A stretch of DNA of 64,000 nt. Source: Elymus sibiricus (lineage: Eukaryota; Streptophyta; Magnoliopsida; Poales; Poaceae). Positions 46,514 through 58,044 of the stretch are shown in pieces (position 1 is the first letter of the stretch; each line of letters starts with the position of its first letter). The notes under the pieces are model-generated. The model was not told the origin of the DNA, made no database searches, and saw only the letters and a list, made by a program, of their open reading frames with translations. The stretch lies in contig CM077671.1 of NCBI GenBank assembly GCA_039707655.1, forward strand, positions 368,244,720 to 368,308,719, given 5' to 3'. Made by a program: the position numbers and the translations under genes.

Positions 46514-46938
46514 TTTGCGCGGGTGAGGATAACTGGCTAGCTCGTCGAAGCCATAACCCCGAAGACCCTGGTACCTCCGAAGTCCGGGATGGAAATGGGA
46601 AACCGCGACGTAACAAAAACAAACGCCGGCACAATAACGGCGACGCGGAGGACACGGCCGTTAATGCCGGTTTCCGCAACCCAAAATCCGGACAGCGGAA
46701 GAAATCCTCTAAAGGAAATCGAGACGGACCTACCATGCTGGACAAAATCATGGATAGCCCCTGCCAGATCCACGGCACCCAAGACAAGCCTGCAAACCGC
46801 ACCAACCGTAATTGTTGGGTATTTAAACAAGCTGGCAAACTCGCAGCCGAGGACAAGGCAAGAGCCCACGCAGCGAGGATGATGACGAGCCTCGCGGTCC
46901 AAGCAATGGAGGACAAAAGCAGTTCCCTCCAGAGGTAA
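46514..46938 (+). pseudogene. gag: Element A gag, second part
   Basis: The capsid frame broken at 40855 resumes with FCAGEDNWLARRSHNP, then an Arg/Lys/Asn-rich stretch with KPRRNKNKRRHNNGD. Near 46750 a Cys/His region reads CQIHGTQ-13-NCWVFKQAGKLA, which in this gypsy group sits at the gag C-terminus before the protease. It ends at a stop at 46936-46938. Confidence 0.75.
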
Positions 46939-47162
46939 AAACCATGAACATGATATATGCCACTCACAAACCAAAGAAGGAGAGGAAGCACGCCCTTCGG
47001 GAGGTCTACGCCGTACAGCCCATAGCCCCGAAGTAAAACCCATGGTCGGCTTGCCCGATCACCTACGATCGACGGGATCATCCGACCAGTACCCGTCATG
47101 GAGGTTCGGCGGCCCTCGTCATAGACCCCATTATCGATGGGTATCACCTCACTAGAGTCCTA
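46939..47162 (+). other. Gag-protease connection of element A
   Basis: A decayed linker between gag and protease. Pieces such as VRRPSSS-type codons and IIDGYHLTRV lead into the protease frame, with shifts before it. Confidence 0.45.
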
Positions 47163-47666
47163 ATGGACGGAGGAAGTAACCTTAATCTGATTTACTCAGA
47201 CACGGTGAAAAAGATGGGTATAGATCCGTCAAGGATCAAACCCAGCAACACTACCTTTAAAGGAGTGATCCCAGGCGTCGAAGCCCGCTGCTCGGGCACC
47301 GTGAATCTAGAAGTAGTGTTCGGCTCGCCCGACAACTTCCGCAGCGAAGACTTGATCTTCGACAATGTCCATTTTCGCAACAGTTACCACGCCCTACTCG
47401 GCCGCACAACATTCGCTCGCTTTAACGCCGTCCCCCACTACGCGTACCTGAAGCTCAAGATGCCTGGGCCCTGGGAGGTCATTACTGTCAACGGCAACAT
47501 AGAGCGCTCTCTCCGAACTGAGGAACACACAGCGGCCCTGGCAGCTGAATTCCAGTACGACGATGATAGGCCGGCGCCCAAATCAGCCTTAAAGGCACGT
47601 CATGATAGCAAACAAGTTCGATCTCAACCCGAACTCCCGGAATCATCTTCCGCCCCACAAAAATAG
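47163..47666 (+). pseudogene. Element A aspartic protease
   Basis: The frame contains LMDGGSNLNLIY at its start, corresponding to the active-site loop of retroviral-type aspartic proteases, with D-G-G in place of the common D-S/T-G. It continues through a flap-like region and GRTTFARFNAVPHYAYLKLKMPG, the usual protease end in this gypsy group. It then runs into a low-complexity tail with AALAAEFQYDDD and stops at 47664-47666. In a complete element the reverse transcriptase would follow; here it does not. Confidence 0.75.
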
Positions 47667-48928
47667 AGATACACCCCCCACAGCACAGACCTAGTTCCCG
47701 TAAGATACGTGCCAAGAAGGCACAACTTCGCGCTTAAAATACCATGGGTAGCTGTGGGGACCCACTATCAAAGGAAAGTGTTCGGCTCGACCGAACTACT
47801 ACCAACACACGTCTTCGGACAAACCACAGGTACAATCTAGGACCTTCCAAGCGTAAAGCTCATCCACACTGCGGCGACTTCTCAAGATCTTCTTCCCAAG
47901 GTCCGCTCGCCGATAGCAATCACCCGTAAAGGAATGCAACCCCCTTGGGAGCAAAGGAGCAGACAGACGACAGGGCACATTGAGGACGTCAAGACACCCA
48001 TCGAAGACCCTGGGTAAAACCTCTCTTTTGTAAATTTTATTTTTCATTTCAAAATACCTGTAACAGTTGCTTCGGCAGTTTGGGTTATAAGAATTCATCA
48101 GAAATAAAGACCATCCTTTATGGCCTCCTCGCTGTATCTTATGTCACATACCCTATTTTTTACTCACCAACGCCGATAGCATAGCTGTTCGGTACATATT
48201 ACGATGCGACCGGCTAATAGACCGGGGGCTTGACTATCACAATCGCTCCAAGCATCACCCCGGCACTATTGTTTATGTGTTCAGCGTCTCGGATGTTGCT
48301 TTATATGAATCGGTTCCGAATTATGTCTTGGGTCAATGGTTGGGTTGCCCGGCTCCTGTGATTGCCCTCTTACGTTCCGCTTGTTCGGTTAACAGGGTAA
48401 AGGGAGAACCACTGCGATTGTGCTTCCAGCTCGCCTGGTCAAGTGCCTCAGTGGAAAAATCCAAAAACTGTCTGTCATAATAAGCAAGAACCGGTCTACA
48501 ATCCGAGTATAAGTGTCAAACTAAAAATCGATAGAGGTTATTCCGTGTTATACGAGGGGTTTGTACTATTACAAACCATGTGATGCTGGTTTCAACCTCG
48601 GTTTATCCGAATATCACAAAACATTGGGGACTCGTCATCAGCCCCCGTAGTCAAGCTCCTATGGCTAGGTGAAAGCACTAAAGCATCATAGTCCGATTGC
48701 CTTGTTCCCCTCGCACCACCGCCTTCGGGCTCCGATACGTCGGCTAACGGTCACGGTGTGCAGGAACAAACACCTCGTGTAGTATTTGCATGGGGGCTGA
48801 AGCCGACGACTCACAACTTTCAGATAAACCGGCCACACAGGAGTCAAAACAATATAAAGCTTAAAGACATGATAAACAATGCAACCGCATTATAAAGCGG
48901 AACATTCATCGGATACATGACAAAACAT
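47667..48928. other. Non-coding spacer of element A where RT, RNase H and integrase would be expected
   Basis: I read all frames here and find no reverse transcriptase, RNase H or integrase motif. Part of it (about 48340-48440) is the reverse complement of the element B interior near 43595-43690. This marks it as the conserved spacer of the group, ahead of the antisense gene. Confidence 0.6.
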
Positions 48929-49441
48929 TCATTCATACATTACATCTTTAGGGCATTGAGCTTCTATCGCCCGAGCACCATCCATCACGGTGGCAAAGTA
49001 TCTCTCGTGGCGCCTATGCTCCTTCCCAGGGGGTGGAGGCGCGGTGGCTATTTCGGTCGGCTTGAGCCCCGGCAGGTGCACCATGGTCCTTGGAAAGGCC
49101 ATCTGAGCTCCCTCGATGCACGTAGAACGCTTTAGAGCGTCAATCCGGGGCGCAGCGTTGCACAGTTTCTGCACCAAGCCGAAGTAACTGCTCGGCAACG
49201 GCTCTGTAGGCCACAGCCGGATGCAGAGGTCCCTCATGGCCGGCTCCGCCATCTTGTGCAGCTCCATTAACCGTTTCATCTGCTTGCTCAGAAGGGCAGG
49301 ATGCTCGGGGGCTTGAAATTGCGCCCAGAACAGTCGACGCTCGACATCCCCATCCCGAGAGGCGAAGTATCTGTTCGCGTCCGCTGCACTCCTCGGAAGG
49401 TCCGTAAAGGCACCTGAGGAACGCCACACCCGGGTGAGCAA
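48929..49441 (-). pseudogene. Antisense gene of element A, C-terminal region
   Basis: A minus-strand frame of 170 codons with RVWRSSGAFTDLPRSAADANRYF in part, then ERRLFWAQFQAPEHPALL, MKRLMELHKMAEPAMRDL and LWPTEPLPSSYFGLVQKL. It is the last part of the multi-exon antisense gene. A splice-like GTAAGT / CTGCAG pair separates it from the coiled-coil exon. The family has no known biochemical role that I can state. Confidence 0.6.
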
Positions 49442-49469
49442 TGCAAACCTGTTACCAACAATGGCACAC

Positions 49470-50025
49470 TGCAGTAAGTACGACTTACCATCTGCAATCG
49501 CCTTGACTTGGCGGAGTTCTTCTTCAAAGACTCGCCTTTCAACTCGCTCCGACTTGAGTTCGGATTTCAGCGAGGATAGTTCGGTGGCCTGGTCCTTGTT
49601 CTTTTGCTCAAGGGACTCGCACTTCGTGCTGGCATCCTTGAGCTCCAGCTACACCTCTACCACCCGGGCCTCATGCTTGTCGCTCATGGCTTTTAACGCC
49701 GACAGGTCGGCTGCCGCTCGTTCGGCCGCCGCCTTCTCATCCGCGGCCTCCTGCCTCGCCTTTACCAACTCGGCCTTGAGGTTCTCGACCTCTGCGGCCA
49801 CAACTGTGGTAACAATAAGTAAATACAATTAGGGATAACAATCCGGATATCTCAATCAGTGAGAATGGAAAAATAGACCCGAATGATACAATTCGGACTT
49901 ACCTTGTGTCTCGTCGAACCTCTTGTTCAGGCGATCGAGCTCCTCCTCGGAGCTCTTGAGCTTCCGGTTTAGCTCGGCAAGCTCCCCTGCGTTGGCGGCC
50001 GTCGCCGATGACGAAGCCTGCAAAA
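49470..50025 (-). pseudogene. Antisense gene of element A, coiled-coil exons
   Basis: Two exon-like segments are seen on the minus strand. One, at about 50021-49905, encodes AGELAELNRKLKSSEEELDR and is bordered by GCAG and GTAAGT. The other, at about 49803-49490, encodes VENLKAELVKARQEAADEKA and SLKSELKSERVERRVFEEEL. Both are heptad-rich coiled coil. An in-frame TAG interrupts the second after EARVVEV. The layout matches the coiled-coil middle of gypsy antisense ORFs. Confidence 0.6.
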
Positions 50026-51260
50026 ACAACTTATGTGCATTAAAACTCCCGAGCTGTCGGATTCAGACCCTCTGATAAGTACTCTCCGGTGCCTTGAGCA
50101 TCGTTATTAGTATTCGGGCATTTAACCCCCGGGTGGGTTTTTCAAACTCACCCAGGGCTCGGGGGCTACTACACTTATAAGGATTGCTTAAACTAGGGAA
50201 ATTAACTTTTTCTGGAAGAAAGAGCATTACGTGGCTCACATTGAAGCCCATCAAGAGACCATTGAAGGCCTCTTTCAGTCCGCTATCAACGGCCTGAATG
50301 ACTTGCAAAACCGCACCCATAAGGGCACGGTGATCTTCGGCGATGGAGGAGCCGGATAAAGCTTCCTCCATCATGGCTGGCCACCCAGTCATGGGTGGCA
50401 CCGGTGGTGACCTGCCAGGCCCCCCTCTGGTAGGGGATTGGGCGGGCAGCTCCGGAGGCACAGAACACTCCGGGGATGTCTTCGGAGGGGACTAGATCGG
50501 ACCTCTTCCCCCCTCTTCGGTTGCCAGGAGATGTTCCTCCTCCTGGTCTTCGGGGGCCAAGGTATTAACCTCGGCCATAACGTCGTCACCCCCGCCACCG
50601 GTGTTCGGCTCGGGAGGAGCCTGGTGCGATAACACCTCCCCGGCCTCCTTCGAGACCTGAGGAGGCGTAGGATGTGACGCGGTCCCACTTTCCGCCAGGT
50701 CGGCGGGCAGAGACTCCCCGTCCGAGATTTGGTCGGTGGGGAGATCACGTGGTGGGCTGCAAATCGAAAGACGTTCGCCCGTTTAGCATTAAAAACTCTC
50801 TATAAGTTACCCAGGGGGTCTTCGGTTTCATACCTCTGGTCTGGGGGCTTAACCCTGGGGTTCCTTCAGGGAACCCTTTCAAAAGCCTCAGACTCCTTAT
50901 CGGAGTCCGAGTTATCGTCGGCTAGCACTGCCTTTGTCCGGCACGTCCTCTTCGGGGCAGGAGGAGGTAGATCCTCTGCGGCGTCCACTGACGCCGCCCT
51001 TTTTCTTGTGAGGGGGGAGCCGCACTCCCCTTCGTCCTCGTGCTCTTCCTCGTGAGTGGAAGAAGCATGGGTCTCCTCGGACTTAGAGTCCGGGAGACTC
51101 CTTTGGCAAAGACCCTCTCGGGCCTCCTTTTTCTCCCCTTTCTTCTTCTTCTCCTTCCTCTCTGGCGCCGAATATGGTGCCACGACGAGCATCTACGTCA
51201 ACAGATCCGATCGAGGGTCTTCGGGCTGCGGGGCCGGACAGTCAATTTGCACGGCCTTGC
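50026..51260 (-). pseudogene. Antisense gene of element A, charged middle region
   Basis: Minus-strand pieces include a Lys/Glu run (ERKEKKKKGEKKEAREG), a basic patch AAEDLPPPAPKRTCRTK, an acidic Ser run DDNSDSDKESEAFERVP, and a later segment MTGWPAMMEEALSGSSIAEDHRA. The first piece is preceded by an in-frame TAG, and a shift follows ERVP. Exon limits are uncertain. The pattern suggests a disordered linker between the N-terminal domain and the coiled coil. Confidence 0.5.
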
Positions 51261-51343
51261 TCAGCCATTTTTGCGAAGATGAGAAAAAAGAGGTTCAGCT
51301 CTTTGTCAAAAAACAGAGCCGGAGAATTAAAGTTTTGTCATAC

Positions 51344-52213
51344 CTTGGTAGGAGGGGTTTCGGCGTTTAGACTGGTGTCCTCCTCCTCGGCTGGCCAGCT
51401 CTTCTCGGGCTTGAATAGCACTTTCCACAATTTCTCGTGGGTAGTGCGGAAGAATTGACTCACGGTGGCCGGATCCTCGAGCTGGTAAGCCCACATTGGG
51501 GAGTCCCGATGCTGGCAGGGGAGGAGACGGCGGCGGAGCATGACCTGGATCACGTTGACCAGTTCGATCTTGGCCTCAATCATCGAGGAGATGCGCTTCT
51601 GCAGTGATTTCACCTCTACGGCCGACCCCCAGTCAAGGCCCTTCTTGAGCCACGAGGTTAGCCTCTCGGGGGGTCCGGATCTGAACTCGGCAGGTGCCGC
51701 CCAATCCGCGCTCCTTGGCTCGGTTATATAAAACCACTCCTTTTGCCAGATCTTGACCGTGTCGATGAAAGTGCCGTCCGGCCACTCGACACGGGGGAGC
51801 TTGCTGATTTCCGCCCCTCCACAATCCGCGTGCGCGCCCGCGACTGTCTTCGGCTTGACGTTGAATACCTTGAGCCACTGGCCAAAGTGCGGCTGAACCC
51901 ACAGGAAGGCTTCGCAGACGATGATGAACGCCGATATGTGCATGAAGGAGTTCGGGGGGAGGTCATGAAAATCCAACCCGTAAAAGAACATGAGACCCCT
52001 GATGAAGGGGTGGAGCGGGAAGCCCAGTCCCCGGATGAAATGGGGGACGAACACCACCCTCTCGCCCGGCTTCGGCATGGGAACCACCTGATTCGCCTCT
52101 GGGGCGCGGTGGGCGACGTTGGTGGAGAGGTAGCCGACACGCTTTAACTCCTGAATGTCGTTGTCGGTGACGGAGGAGACTTCCCACTTGCCCATGGAGC
52201 CTAAACCTGCCAT
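51344..52213 (-). CDS. Antisense gene of element A, first exon (putative gypsy-type transposon domain)
   Basis: An open frame of about 290 codons starts MAGLGSMGKWEVSSVTDNDI at 52213. It contains FVPHFIRGLGFPLHPFIRGL, HDLPPNSFMHISAFIIVCEAF and WLKVFNVKPKTV, shown as separate pieces, then KIWQKEWFYITEP and LTSWLKKGLDWG. This matches my memory of the plant family labelled putative gypsy type transposon (PF04195), found in antisense ORFs of grass gypsy elements. A donor-like CCAAG|GTATGA at 51344 ends the exon. This exon is intact, while downstream parts have stops. Its function is unknown. Confidence 0.7.
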
Positions 52214-52786
52214 GGACGAACTTGGAGGGAAGATTGAGGAAGAACTGGATCTGGGCTCTCGGAGCTTGGGAAGGCCGAGGAGGCAAAGGCTGCGAATTGG
52301 GAGCGTGAATAGGCCTTGGGAGTTTTCTCCCTTTTATGGGGTGCCGTAATACCAAGAGCGCCGCGGGCCTCGCCACTTCCCGAAATAATCATGTTGTTAT
52401 GCGCGCGTGGGATAACCCAGGGCATTAAGCATATCCCGTAATAAATGGGAGACGATCTACACGTTGATAAGACGTGCCAATGGAGAAACCGCCTCGAACC
52501 GCGAATCGAGTTTTTGTAACTGGCTCAGCAGTCGTGGCGGGTCACAACCCTTAGTCAGAAAGGTTGTCAGGAAATACTGTTCACACTTTGACATTTGGCC
52601 TTCGAGGTTAAGCGACTTATGGCGCCCGAATAACTATATGTTCGGATAACTACATATCATCGGCGGCCGGACTAGAACCAGCCGATCATAAAGGGGAAAA
52701 GAACTCACCCCACAAGCCGGAGATTCCGGTCACTCGAAGCTGTTAGTGTCCTGACCCCTGGCGTTGGGGGCTAGTTCGGGGGCTAC
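52214..52786 (+). other. Element A 3' untranslated region and polypurine tract
   Basis: Non-coding DNA that probably contains the promoter of the antisense gene. It ends in TTCGGGGGCTAC directly before the 3' LTR, the polypurine tract of the group. Confidence 0.65.
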
Positions 52787-53270
52787 TGAGGGAGTCCTGG
52801 ACTAAGGGGTCCTCGGGCCACCAGCCTATCTCTCATGGGCCGGCTTGGTGGGCCACTCTCTGATTATCGCAGGAAGGGCCAAGATATTCAACGACCCCGT
52901 ATTCTAGAAGGAAACCTCCGAAGACGCGGCATGCACTCCAAGTTAAGAGGAGGAGATCGGCATCCTTACTTCCGGCTGGACACTTATCATGTGTAAACCC
53001 TAGGTACCCCCGGTGTCTATATAAACCAGGGGGTTTAGATGGTAGAGGGTAGACAAGCTCATCTAGGGTTTTTGGCTACTTGATCTCGAGGTAGATCGAC
53101 TCTGTAATCTTCATACACATCAATACAACCAAGCAGGACGTAGGGTTTTACCTCCATAGGAGGGCCCGAACCTGGGTAAAACATCGTCTCCTTCGTCCCC
53201 TGTTACCCGTCGATCGTAGTCTCATAGCTCGGGACCCCCTACCTGAGATCCGCCGGTTTTGACACCGACA
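52787..53270 (+). repeat. Element A 3' LTR
   Basis: 484 bp with the same ends as the 5' LTR, followed by GAGAG (53271-53275). It holds 16 extra bases (GGTTTAGATGGTAGAG-like) near 53033. Confidence 0.92.
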
Positions 53271-53275
53271 GAGAG

Positions 53276-54051
53276 GTCCTCACACCCTCTGTTCAGTGAT
53301 TTTTACTCCCTAGCGGTTGTACAACTAGTCCGAGCGGCTGTACCACTGGACCGGTACGTCTGGTGCAACTATCGCCCCAGGGGTGATACCTTGGGGTTGC
53401 TGCTCCGAGATTGTCGCCAACAGTTGTGCCGCTGCCACCGGGCGGTTGTACCGCACAGGACCTGGCCAATCCTGGTGAGTAGCTTCAGGCGGTTGTACCG
53501 GCCCAGTACCGCTCTACCACCGGACTGGGTTCTGTTGTGGAGCTGTTCTTTGGAGGTTGTGGGCCGATTGTTTCGTTCAGCTTGTTTTGACCGGTACTAC
53601 TGGTGTCTGGAGCGGTTGTACCGCTCGGGACTTAGCCACCTTCCGTGCTCGGTCCTAGTGGTTGCACCGGAGCAACCACCGCCTCAACCATTGCTGGAGG
53701 AGGATTCCTCTCTATTTCAAAGCGGTGGAGGAGTGGGTGTCCCGGTTCTTGGTTGCAACCGGTACTACCGCCCACGCCACCGGCTGTACCGCTCGCTAGG
53801 GTTTTCTGCAGGATACCCATGTGTACCGGTTGTGCCGGTGCACAGAGCGGTTGTACCGCTGCAGTGTAAAAACGGCTGCAACGGTTGGATTTGGGGGGCA
53901 CTATAAAAGGGGATGGTTCTACCACCTACATTCTTACATCTTGCCTCTATCTCTCCATCATTAATGCCCTTCAAGCTTTCTTGCCTGATCTCTCTTCCTA
54001 GCCACTCAAACTTGGTAATTTGCTAGGGATTGAAGGAGGAGATCTTGATCT
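53276..54051 (+). mobile_element. Element E LTR, part 2
   Basis: This continues the E LTR between elements A and G. A dispersed palindromic motif of GCGGTTGTACCGC type (for example 53313, 53334, about 53442, 53614 and 53846) fills the promoter-side region. A TATA box CTATAAAAGG (about 53902) follows. The GATCT at 54047-54051 is the target copy of element G. The open frame across it is a by-product of the repeats. Confidence 0.72.
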
Positions 54052-55793
54052 TGTTGGGGAACGTAGTAATAATTCAAAAAAATTCCTACGTGTCACCAAG
54101 ATCAATCTAGGAGATGCTAGCAACGAGAGAGAGGGAGTGCATCTTCATACCCTTGAAGATCGCTAAGTAGAAGCATTGCAAAGAACGCGGTTGATGGAGT
54201 CGTACTCGCGGCGATTCAAATCGCGGAAGATCCGATCCAAGCGCCGAACGGACGGCGCCTCCGCGTTCAACACACGTACAGCCCGGGGACGTCTCCTCCT
54301 TCTTGATCCAGCAAGGGGGGAGGAGAAGTTGAGGGAGAGCTCCGGCAGCACGACGGCGTGGTGGCGGTGGAGCTCGTGGTTCTCCGGCAGAGCTTCGCTA
54401 AGCACTACGGAGGAGGAGAAGGTGTAGGAGGGGGAGGGCTGCGCCAGGGGCAAGGGGTGCAGCTCCCATGCGCCTCCCCACGTTATATAGGGGTGGGGGG
54501 GGCTCGTTTCTTGCCGTCCAAGTCCATTGGGGCGTTGGCAAAGGTGCGAGGAAAGAAATCCCATCCTTTCCCTTCCCCACCGATTGTTATCCCCCCTTTT
54601 TAGGGATCTTGATCTTATCCCTTCGGGATATGATCTTATTCCTTCTAAGGGGGATCTTGGTGCGCCTTGAACAGGGGTGTGGGTCCTTGCCCGCACTACC
54701 CACGTTCATGTGGGTCCCCCCATGCAGGTGGGCCCCACTCCGGAACCTTCTAGAACCTTCCCGGTACAATACCGAAAAATCCCGAACATTTTCCGGTGGC
54801 CAAAATAGGACTTTCGATATATAAATCTTTACCTCCGGACCATTCCGGAACTCCTCGTGACGTCCAGGATCTCATCCGGGACTCCGAACAACTTTCGGTA
54901 ACCACATACAATTCCCATTACAACTCTAGCGTCACCGAACCTTAAGTGTGTAGACCCTACGGGTTCGGGAACCATGCAGACATGACCGAGACACCTCTCC
55001 GGCCAATAACCAATAGCGGGATCTGGATACCCATATTGGCTCCCACATGTTCCACGATGATCTCATCGGATGAACCACGATGTCGGGGATTCAATTAATC
55101 CCGTATACAATTCCCTTTGTCCATCGGTATGTTACTTGCCCGAGATTCGATCGTCGGTATCCCTATACCTTGTTCAATCTCGTTACCGGCAAGTCTCTTT
55201 ACTCGTTCCGTAACACATGATCCCGTGACTAACTCCTTAGTCACATTGAGCTCATTATGATGATGTATTACCGAGTGGGCCCAGAGATACCTCTCCGTCA
55301 CACGGAGTGACAAATCCCAGTCTCGATTCGTGCCAACCCAACAGACACTTTCGGAGATACCTGTACTGCACCTTTATAGTCACCCAGTTACGTTGTGACA
55401 TTTGATACACCCAAAGCATTCCTACGGTATCCGGGAGTTGCACAATCTCATGGTCTAAGGAAATGATACTTGACATTAGAAAAGCTCTAGCAGACGAACT
55501 ACACGATCTTGTGCTATGCTTAGGATTGGGTCTTGTCCATCACATCATTCTCCTAATGATGTGATCCCGTTATCAACGACATCCAATGTCCATGGTCAGG
55601 AAACCATGACCATCTATTGATCAACGAGCTAGTCAACTAGAGGCTCACTAGGGACATGGTGTGGTCTATGTATTCACACATGTATTACGGTTTCCAGTTA
55701 ATACAATTATAGCATGAACAATAGACAATTATCATGAACAAGGAAATATAATAATAACCATTTTATTATTGCCTCTAGGGCATATTTCCAACA
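54052..55793 (-). repeat. Element G 3' LTR
   Basis: Minus-strand LTR, TGTTGGGGAACG to GGGCATATTTCCAACA on the plus strand. The TATA box is altered here (plus CACGTTATATAGGGG, about 54478) relative to the other LTR. Confidence 0.94.
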
Positions 55794-55825
55794 GTCTCCC
55801 ACTTGCACTAGAGTCAATAAACTAG
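55794..55825 (-). promoter_or_regulatory. Element G polypurine tract and 3' untranslated region
   Basis: On the minus strand the sequence CTAGTGCAAGTGGGAGAC leads directly into the 3' LTR. It is the same tract as in element D (20171-20185). Confidence 0.85.
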
Positions 55826-56446
55826 TTACATTGTGATGAATCGAACACCCATAGAGTTCTGGTGCTGATCATGTTTCGCTCGTGGAACAGGTTTAGTCAA
55901 TGGATCTGCGACATTCAGATCCGTATGTACTTTACAAATATCTATATCTCCATCCTGAATGTAACCACGAATGGAGTTGAAGCGGCGCTTGATGTGCTTG
56001 GTCTTCTTGTGAAACCTGGGCTCCTTGGCAATGGCAATAGCTCCAGTGTTGTCACAGAAGAGAGTCATCGGGCCTGACGCATTGGGAATCACTCCTAGGT
56101 CGGTGATGAATTCCTTCATCCAGACTCCTTCCTGCGCTGCTTCCGAAGCAGCTATGTACTCCGCTTCACATGTAGATGCCGCCACGACGCTTTGCTTGCA
56201 ACTGCACCAGCTGACTGCCCCACCATTCAAAATATACACGTATCCGGTTTGTGACTTGGAGTCATCCGGATCTGTGTCGAAGCCAGCATCGACGTAACCC
56301 TTTACGACGAGCTCTTTGGCACCTCCATAAACGAGAAACATATCCTTAGTCCTTTTCAGGTACTTAAGGATATTCTTGACCGCTGTCCAGTGTTCCATTC
56401 CGGGATCACTTTGGTACCTCCCTACCAAACTTATGGTAAGGTTCAC
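55826..56446 (-). pseudogene. pol: Element G pol, RNase H part
   Basis: The frame encodes NLTISLVGRYQSDPG, then the copia RNase H with YVDAGFDTDPDDSKSQTGYV, AASTCEAEYIAASEAAQE, LFCDNTGAIAIAKEP and the end DLNVADPLTKP to FITM. The Asp/Glu residues expected at the active site are visible. It is fused out of frame to the preceding reverse transcriptase by a deletion at about 56446, so it can no longer be made as part of pol. Confidence 0.88.
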
Positions 56447-58044
56447 ATCAGGTCATCCACATATAAAATGAGAAATGCTACAGAGCTCCCACTCACTTTC
56501 ATGTAAATACAGGCTTCTCCATAAGTCTGTATAAACCCAAACGCTTTGATCACCTCATCAAAGCGAATGTTCCAACTCCGAGATGCTTGCACCAGCCCAT
56601 AGATGGAGCGCTGGAGCTTGCATACCTTGTCAGCATTCTTAGGATCGACAAAACCTTCCGGCTGCATCATATACAATTCTTCCTTAAGGAAACCGTTAAG
56701 GAATGCCGTTTTGACGTCCATTTGCCAGATCTCATAATCATAAAATGCGGCAACTTCTAACATGATTCGGACGGACTTCAGCATCGCTACGGGTGAGAAA
56801 GTCTCATCATAGTCAACTCCTTGAACTTGTCGATAACACTTAGCGACAAGCCGAGCCTTATAGACGGTCACATTACCATCCGCGTCAGTCTTCTTCTTAA
56901 AGATCCATTTATTTTCTATGGCTTGCCGATCATCGGGCAAGTCCACCAACGTCCATACTTTGTTCTCATACAAGGATCCTATCTCGGATTTCATGGCTTC
57001 AAGCCATTTGTTGGAATCCGGGCCCGCCATGGCTTCTTCATAGTTCGAAGGTTCACCGTTGTCTAACAACATGATTTCCAGGACAGGGTAGCCGTACCAC
57101 TCTGGTGCGGAACGTGTCCTCATGGACCTACGAAGTTCAGTAGTAACTTGATCCAAAGTTTCATGATCATCATCATTAACTTCCTCTCTAGTCGGTGCAG
57201 GCACCACAGAAACATTTTCCTGCGCTGCGCTACTCTCCGGTTCGAGAGGGGGTACAATTACCTCATCAAGTTCTACTTTCTTCCCACTTACTTCTTTCGA
57301 GAGAAACTCTTTCTCTAGAAAGGATCCATTCTTGGCAACAAAGATCTTGCGTTCGGATCTGAGGTAGAAGGTATACCCAATAGTTTCCTTAGGGTATCCT
57401 ATGAAGACGCACTTTTCTGATTTGGGTTCGAGCTTTTCAGGTTGAAGTTTCTTGACATAAGCATCGCATCCCCAAACTTTCAGAAACGACAGCTTAGGTT
57501 TCTTCCCAAACCATAATTCATACGGTGTCGTCCCAACGGATTTAGACGGTGCCCTATTTAAAGTGAATGCGACAGTCTCTAATGCATATCCCCAAAATGA
57601 TAGCGATAAATCAGTAAGAGACATCATAGATCGCCCCATATCCAATAGAGTGCGATTACGACGTTCGGACACACCATTACGCTGAGGTGTGCCAGGCGGC
57701 GTGAGTTGTGAAACAATTCCACATTTCCTTAAGTGCGTGCCAAACTCGTGACTCAAATATTCTCCTCCACGATCAGATCGTAAGAACTTTATTTTCTTGT
57801 CACGTTGATTCTCTACCTCACTCTGAAATTCCTTGAACTTTTCAAAGGTCTCAGACTTGTGTTTCATTAAGTAGACATACCCATATCTGCTTAAGTCATC
57901 AGTGAGGGTGAGAACATAACGATGGCCATCGCGAGCCTCAACGCTCATTGGACCGCATACATCGGTATGTATTATTTCCAATAAGTTGGTTGCTTGCTCC
58001 TTTGTTCCGGAGAACGGAGTCTTAGTCATCTTCCCATGAGGCAT
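56443..58044 (-). pseudogene. pol: Element G pol, integrase and reverse transcriptase part
   Basis: One open stretch of 533 codons. The integrase core has IIHTDVCGPM, FLRSDRGGEY and NGVSERRNRTL, giving the D, D and E positions. A copia GKKPKLSFLKVWGCDAYV segment and an acidic linker follow. The reverse transcriptase has KWIFKKKTDADGNV, DYDETFSPVA, WQMDVKTAFLNG and YVDD at the very end. Directly after YVDD the sequence joins the PDVNLT segment of RNase H. Element D has 346 bp between these points (19393-19738), so about that much is deleted here. A frameshift separates this stretch from the upstream GAG-pre-integrase part. Confidence 0.92.

Larger units (their letters stand above)
38260..53270 (+). 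mobile_element. Element A: RT-less gypsy element with gag, protease and an antisense gene
   Basis: LTRs at 38260-38727 and 52787-53270 and a perfect GAGAG duplication (38255-38259, 53271-53275) define the element. Without the nested element B it is about 9.35 kb. It carries gag and an aspartic protease on the plus strand and a multi-exon antisense gene on the minus strand. No reverse transcriptase, RNase H or integrase is visible between them. The LTR and primer region resemble the Fatima-like gypsy group, a name given with low certainty. By-eye LTR divergence is about 5%, plus a 16-bp indel. Confidence 0.85.

Noticed and set aside
47667..48928. Hidden reverse transcriptase or integrase of element A
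   Set aside because: Reading all frames gave no YVDD/F-DD, RNase H or integrase motif; part of the segment matches the non-coding interior of element B instead.
53259..53906. 215-codon frame rich in VVPL and YRS repeats
   Set aside because: Starts inside the element A LTR and crosses into the E LTR; its regularity comes from the GCGGTTGTACCGC repeats.
54163..54696. 177-codon minus-strand frame, with a similar one at 60836-61195
   Set aside because: Both lie at the same place in the two LTRs of element G and are LTR leader sequence, not genes.
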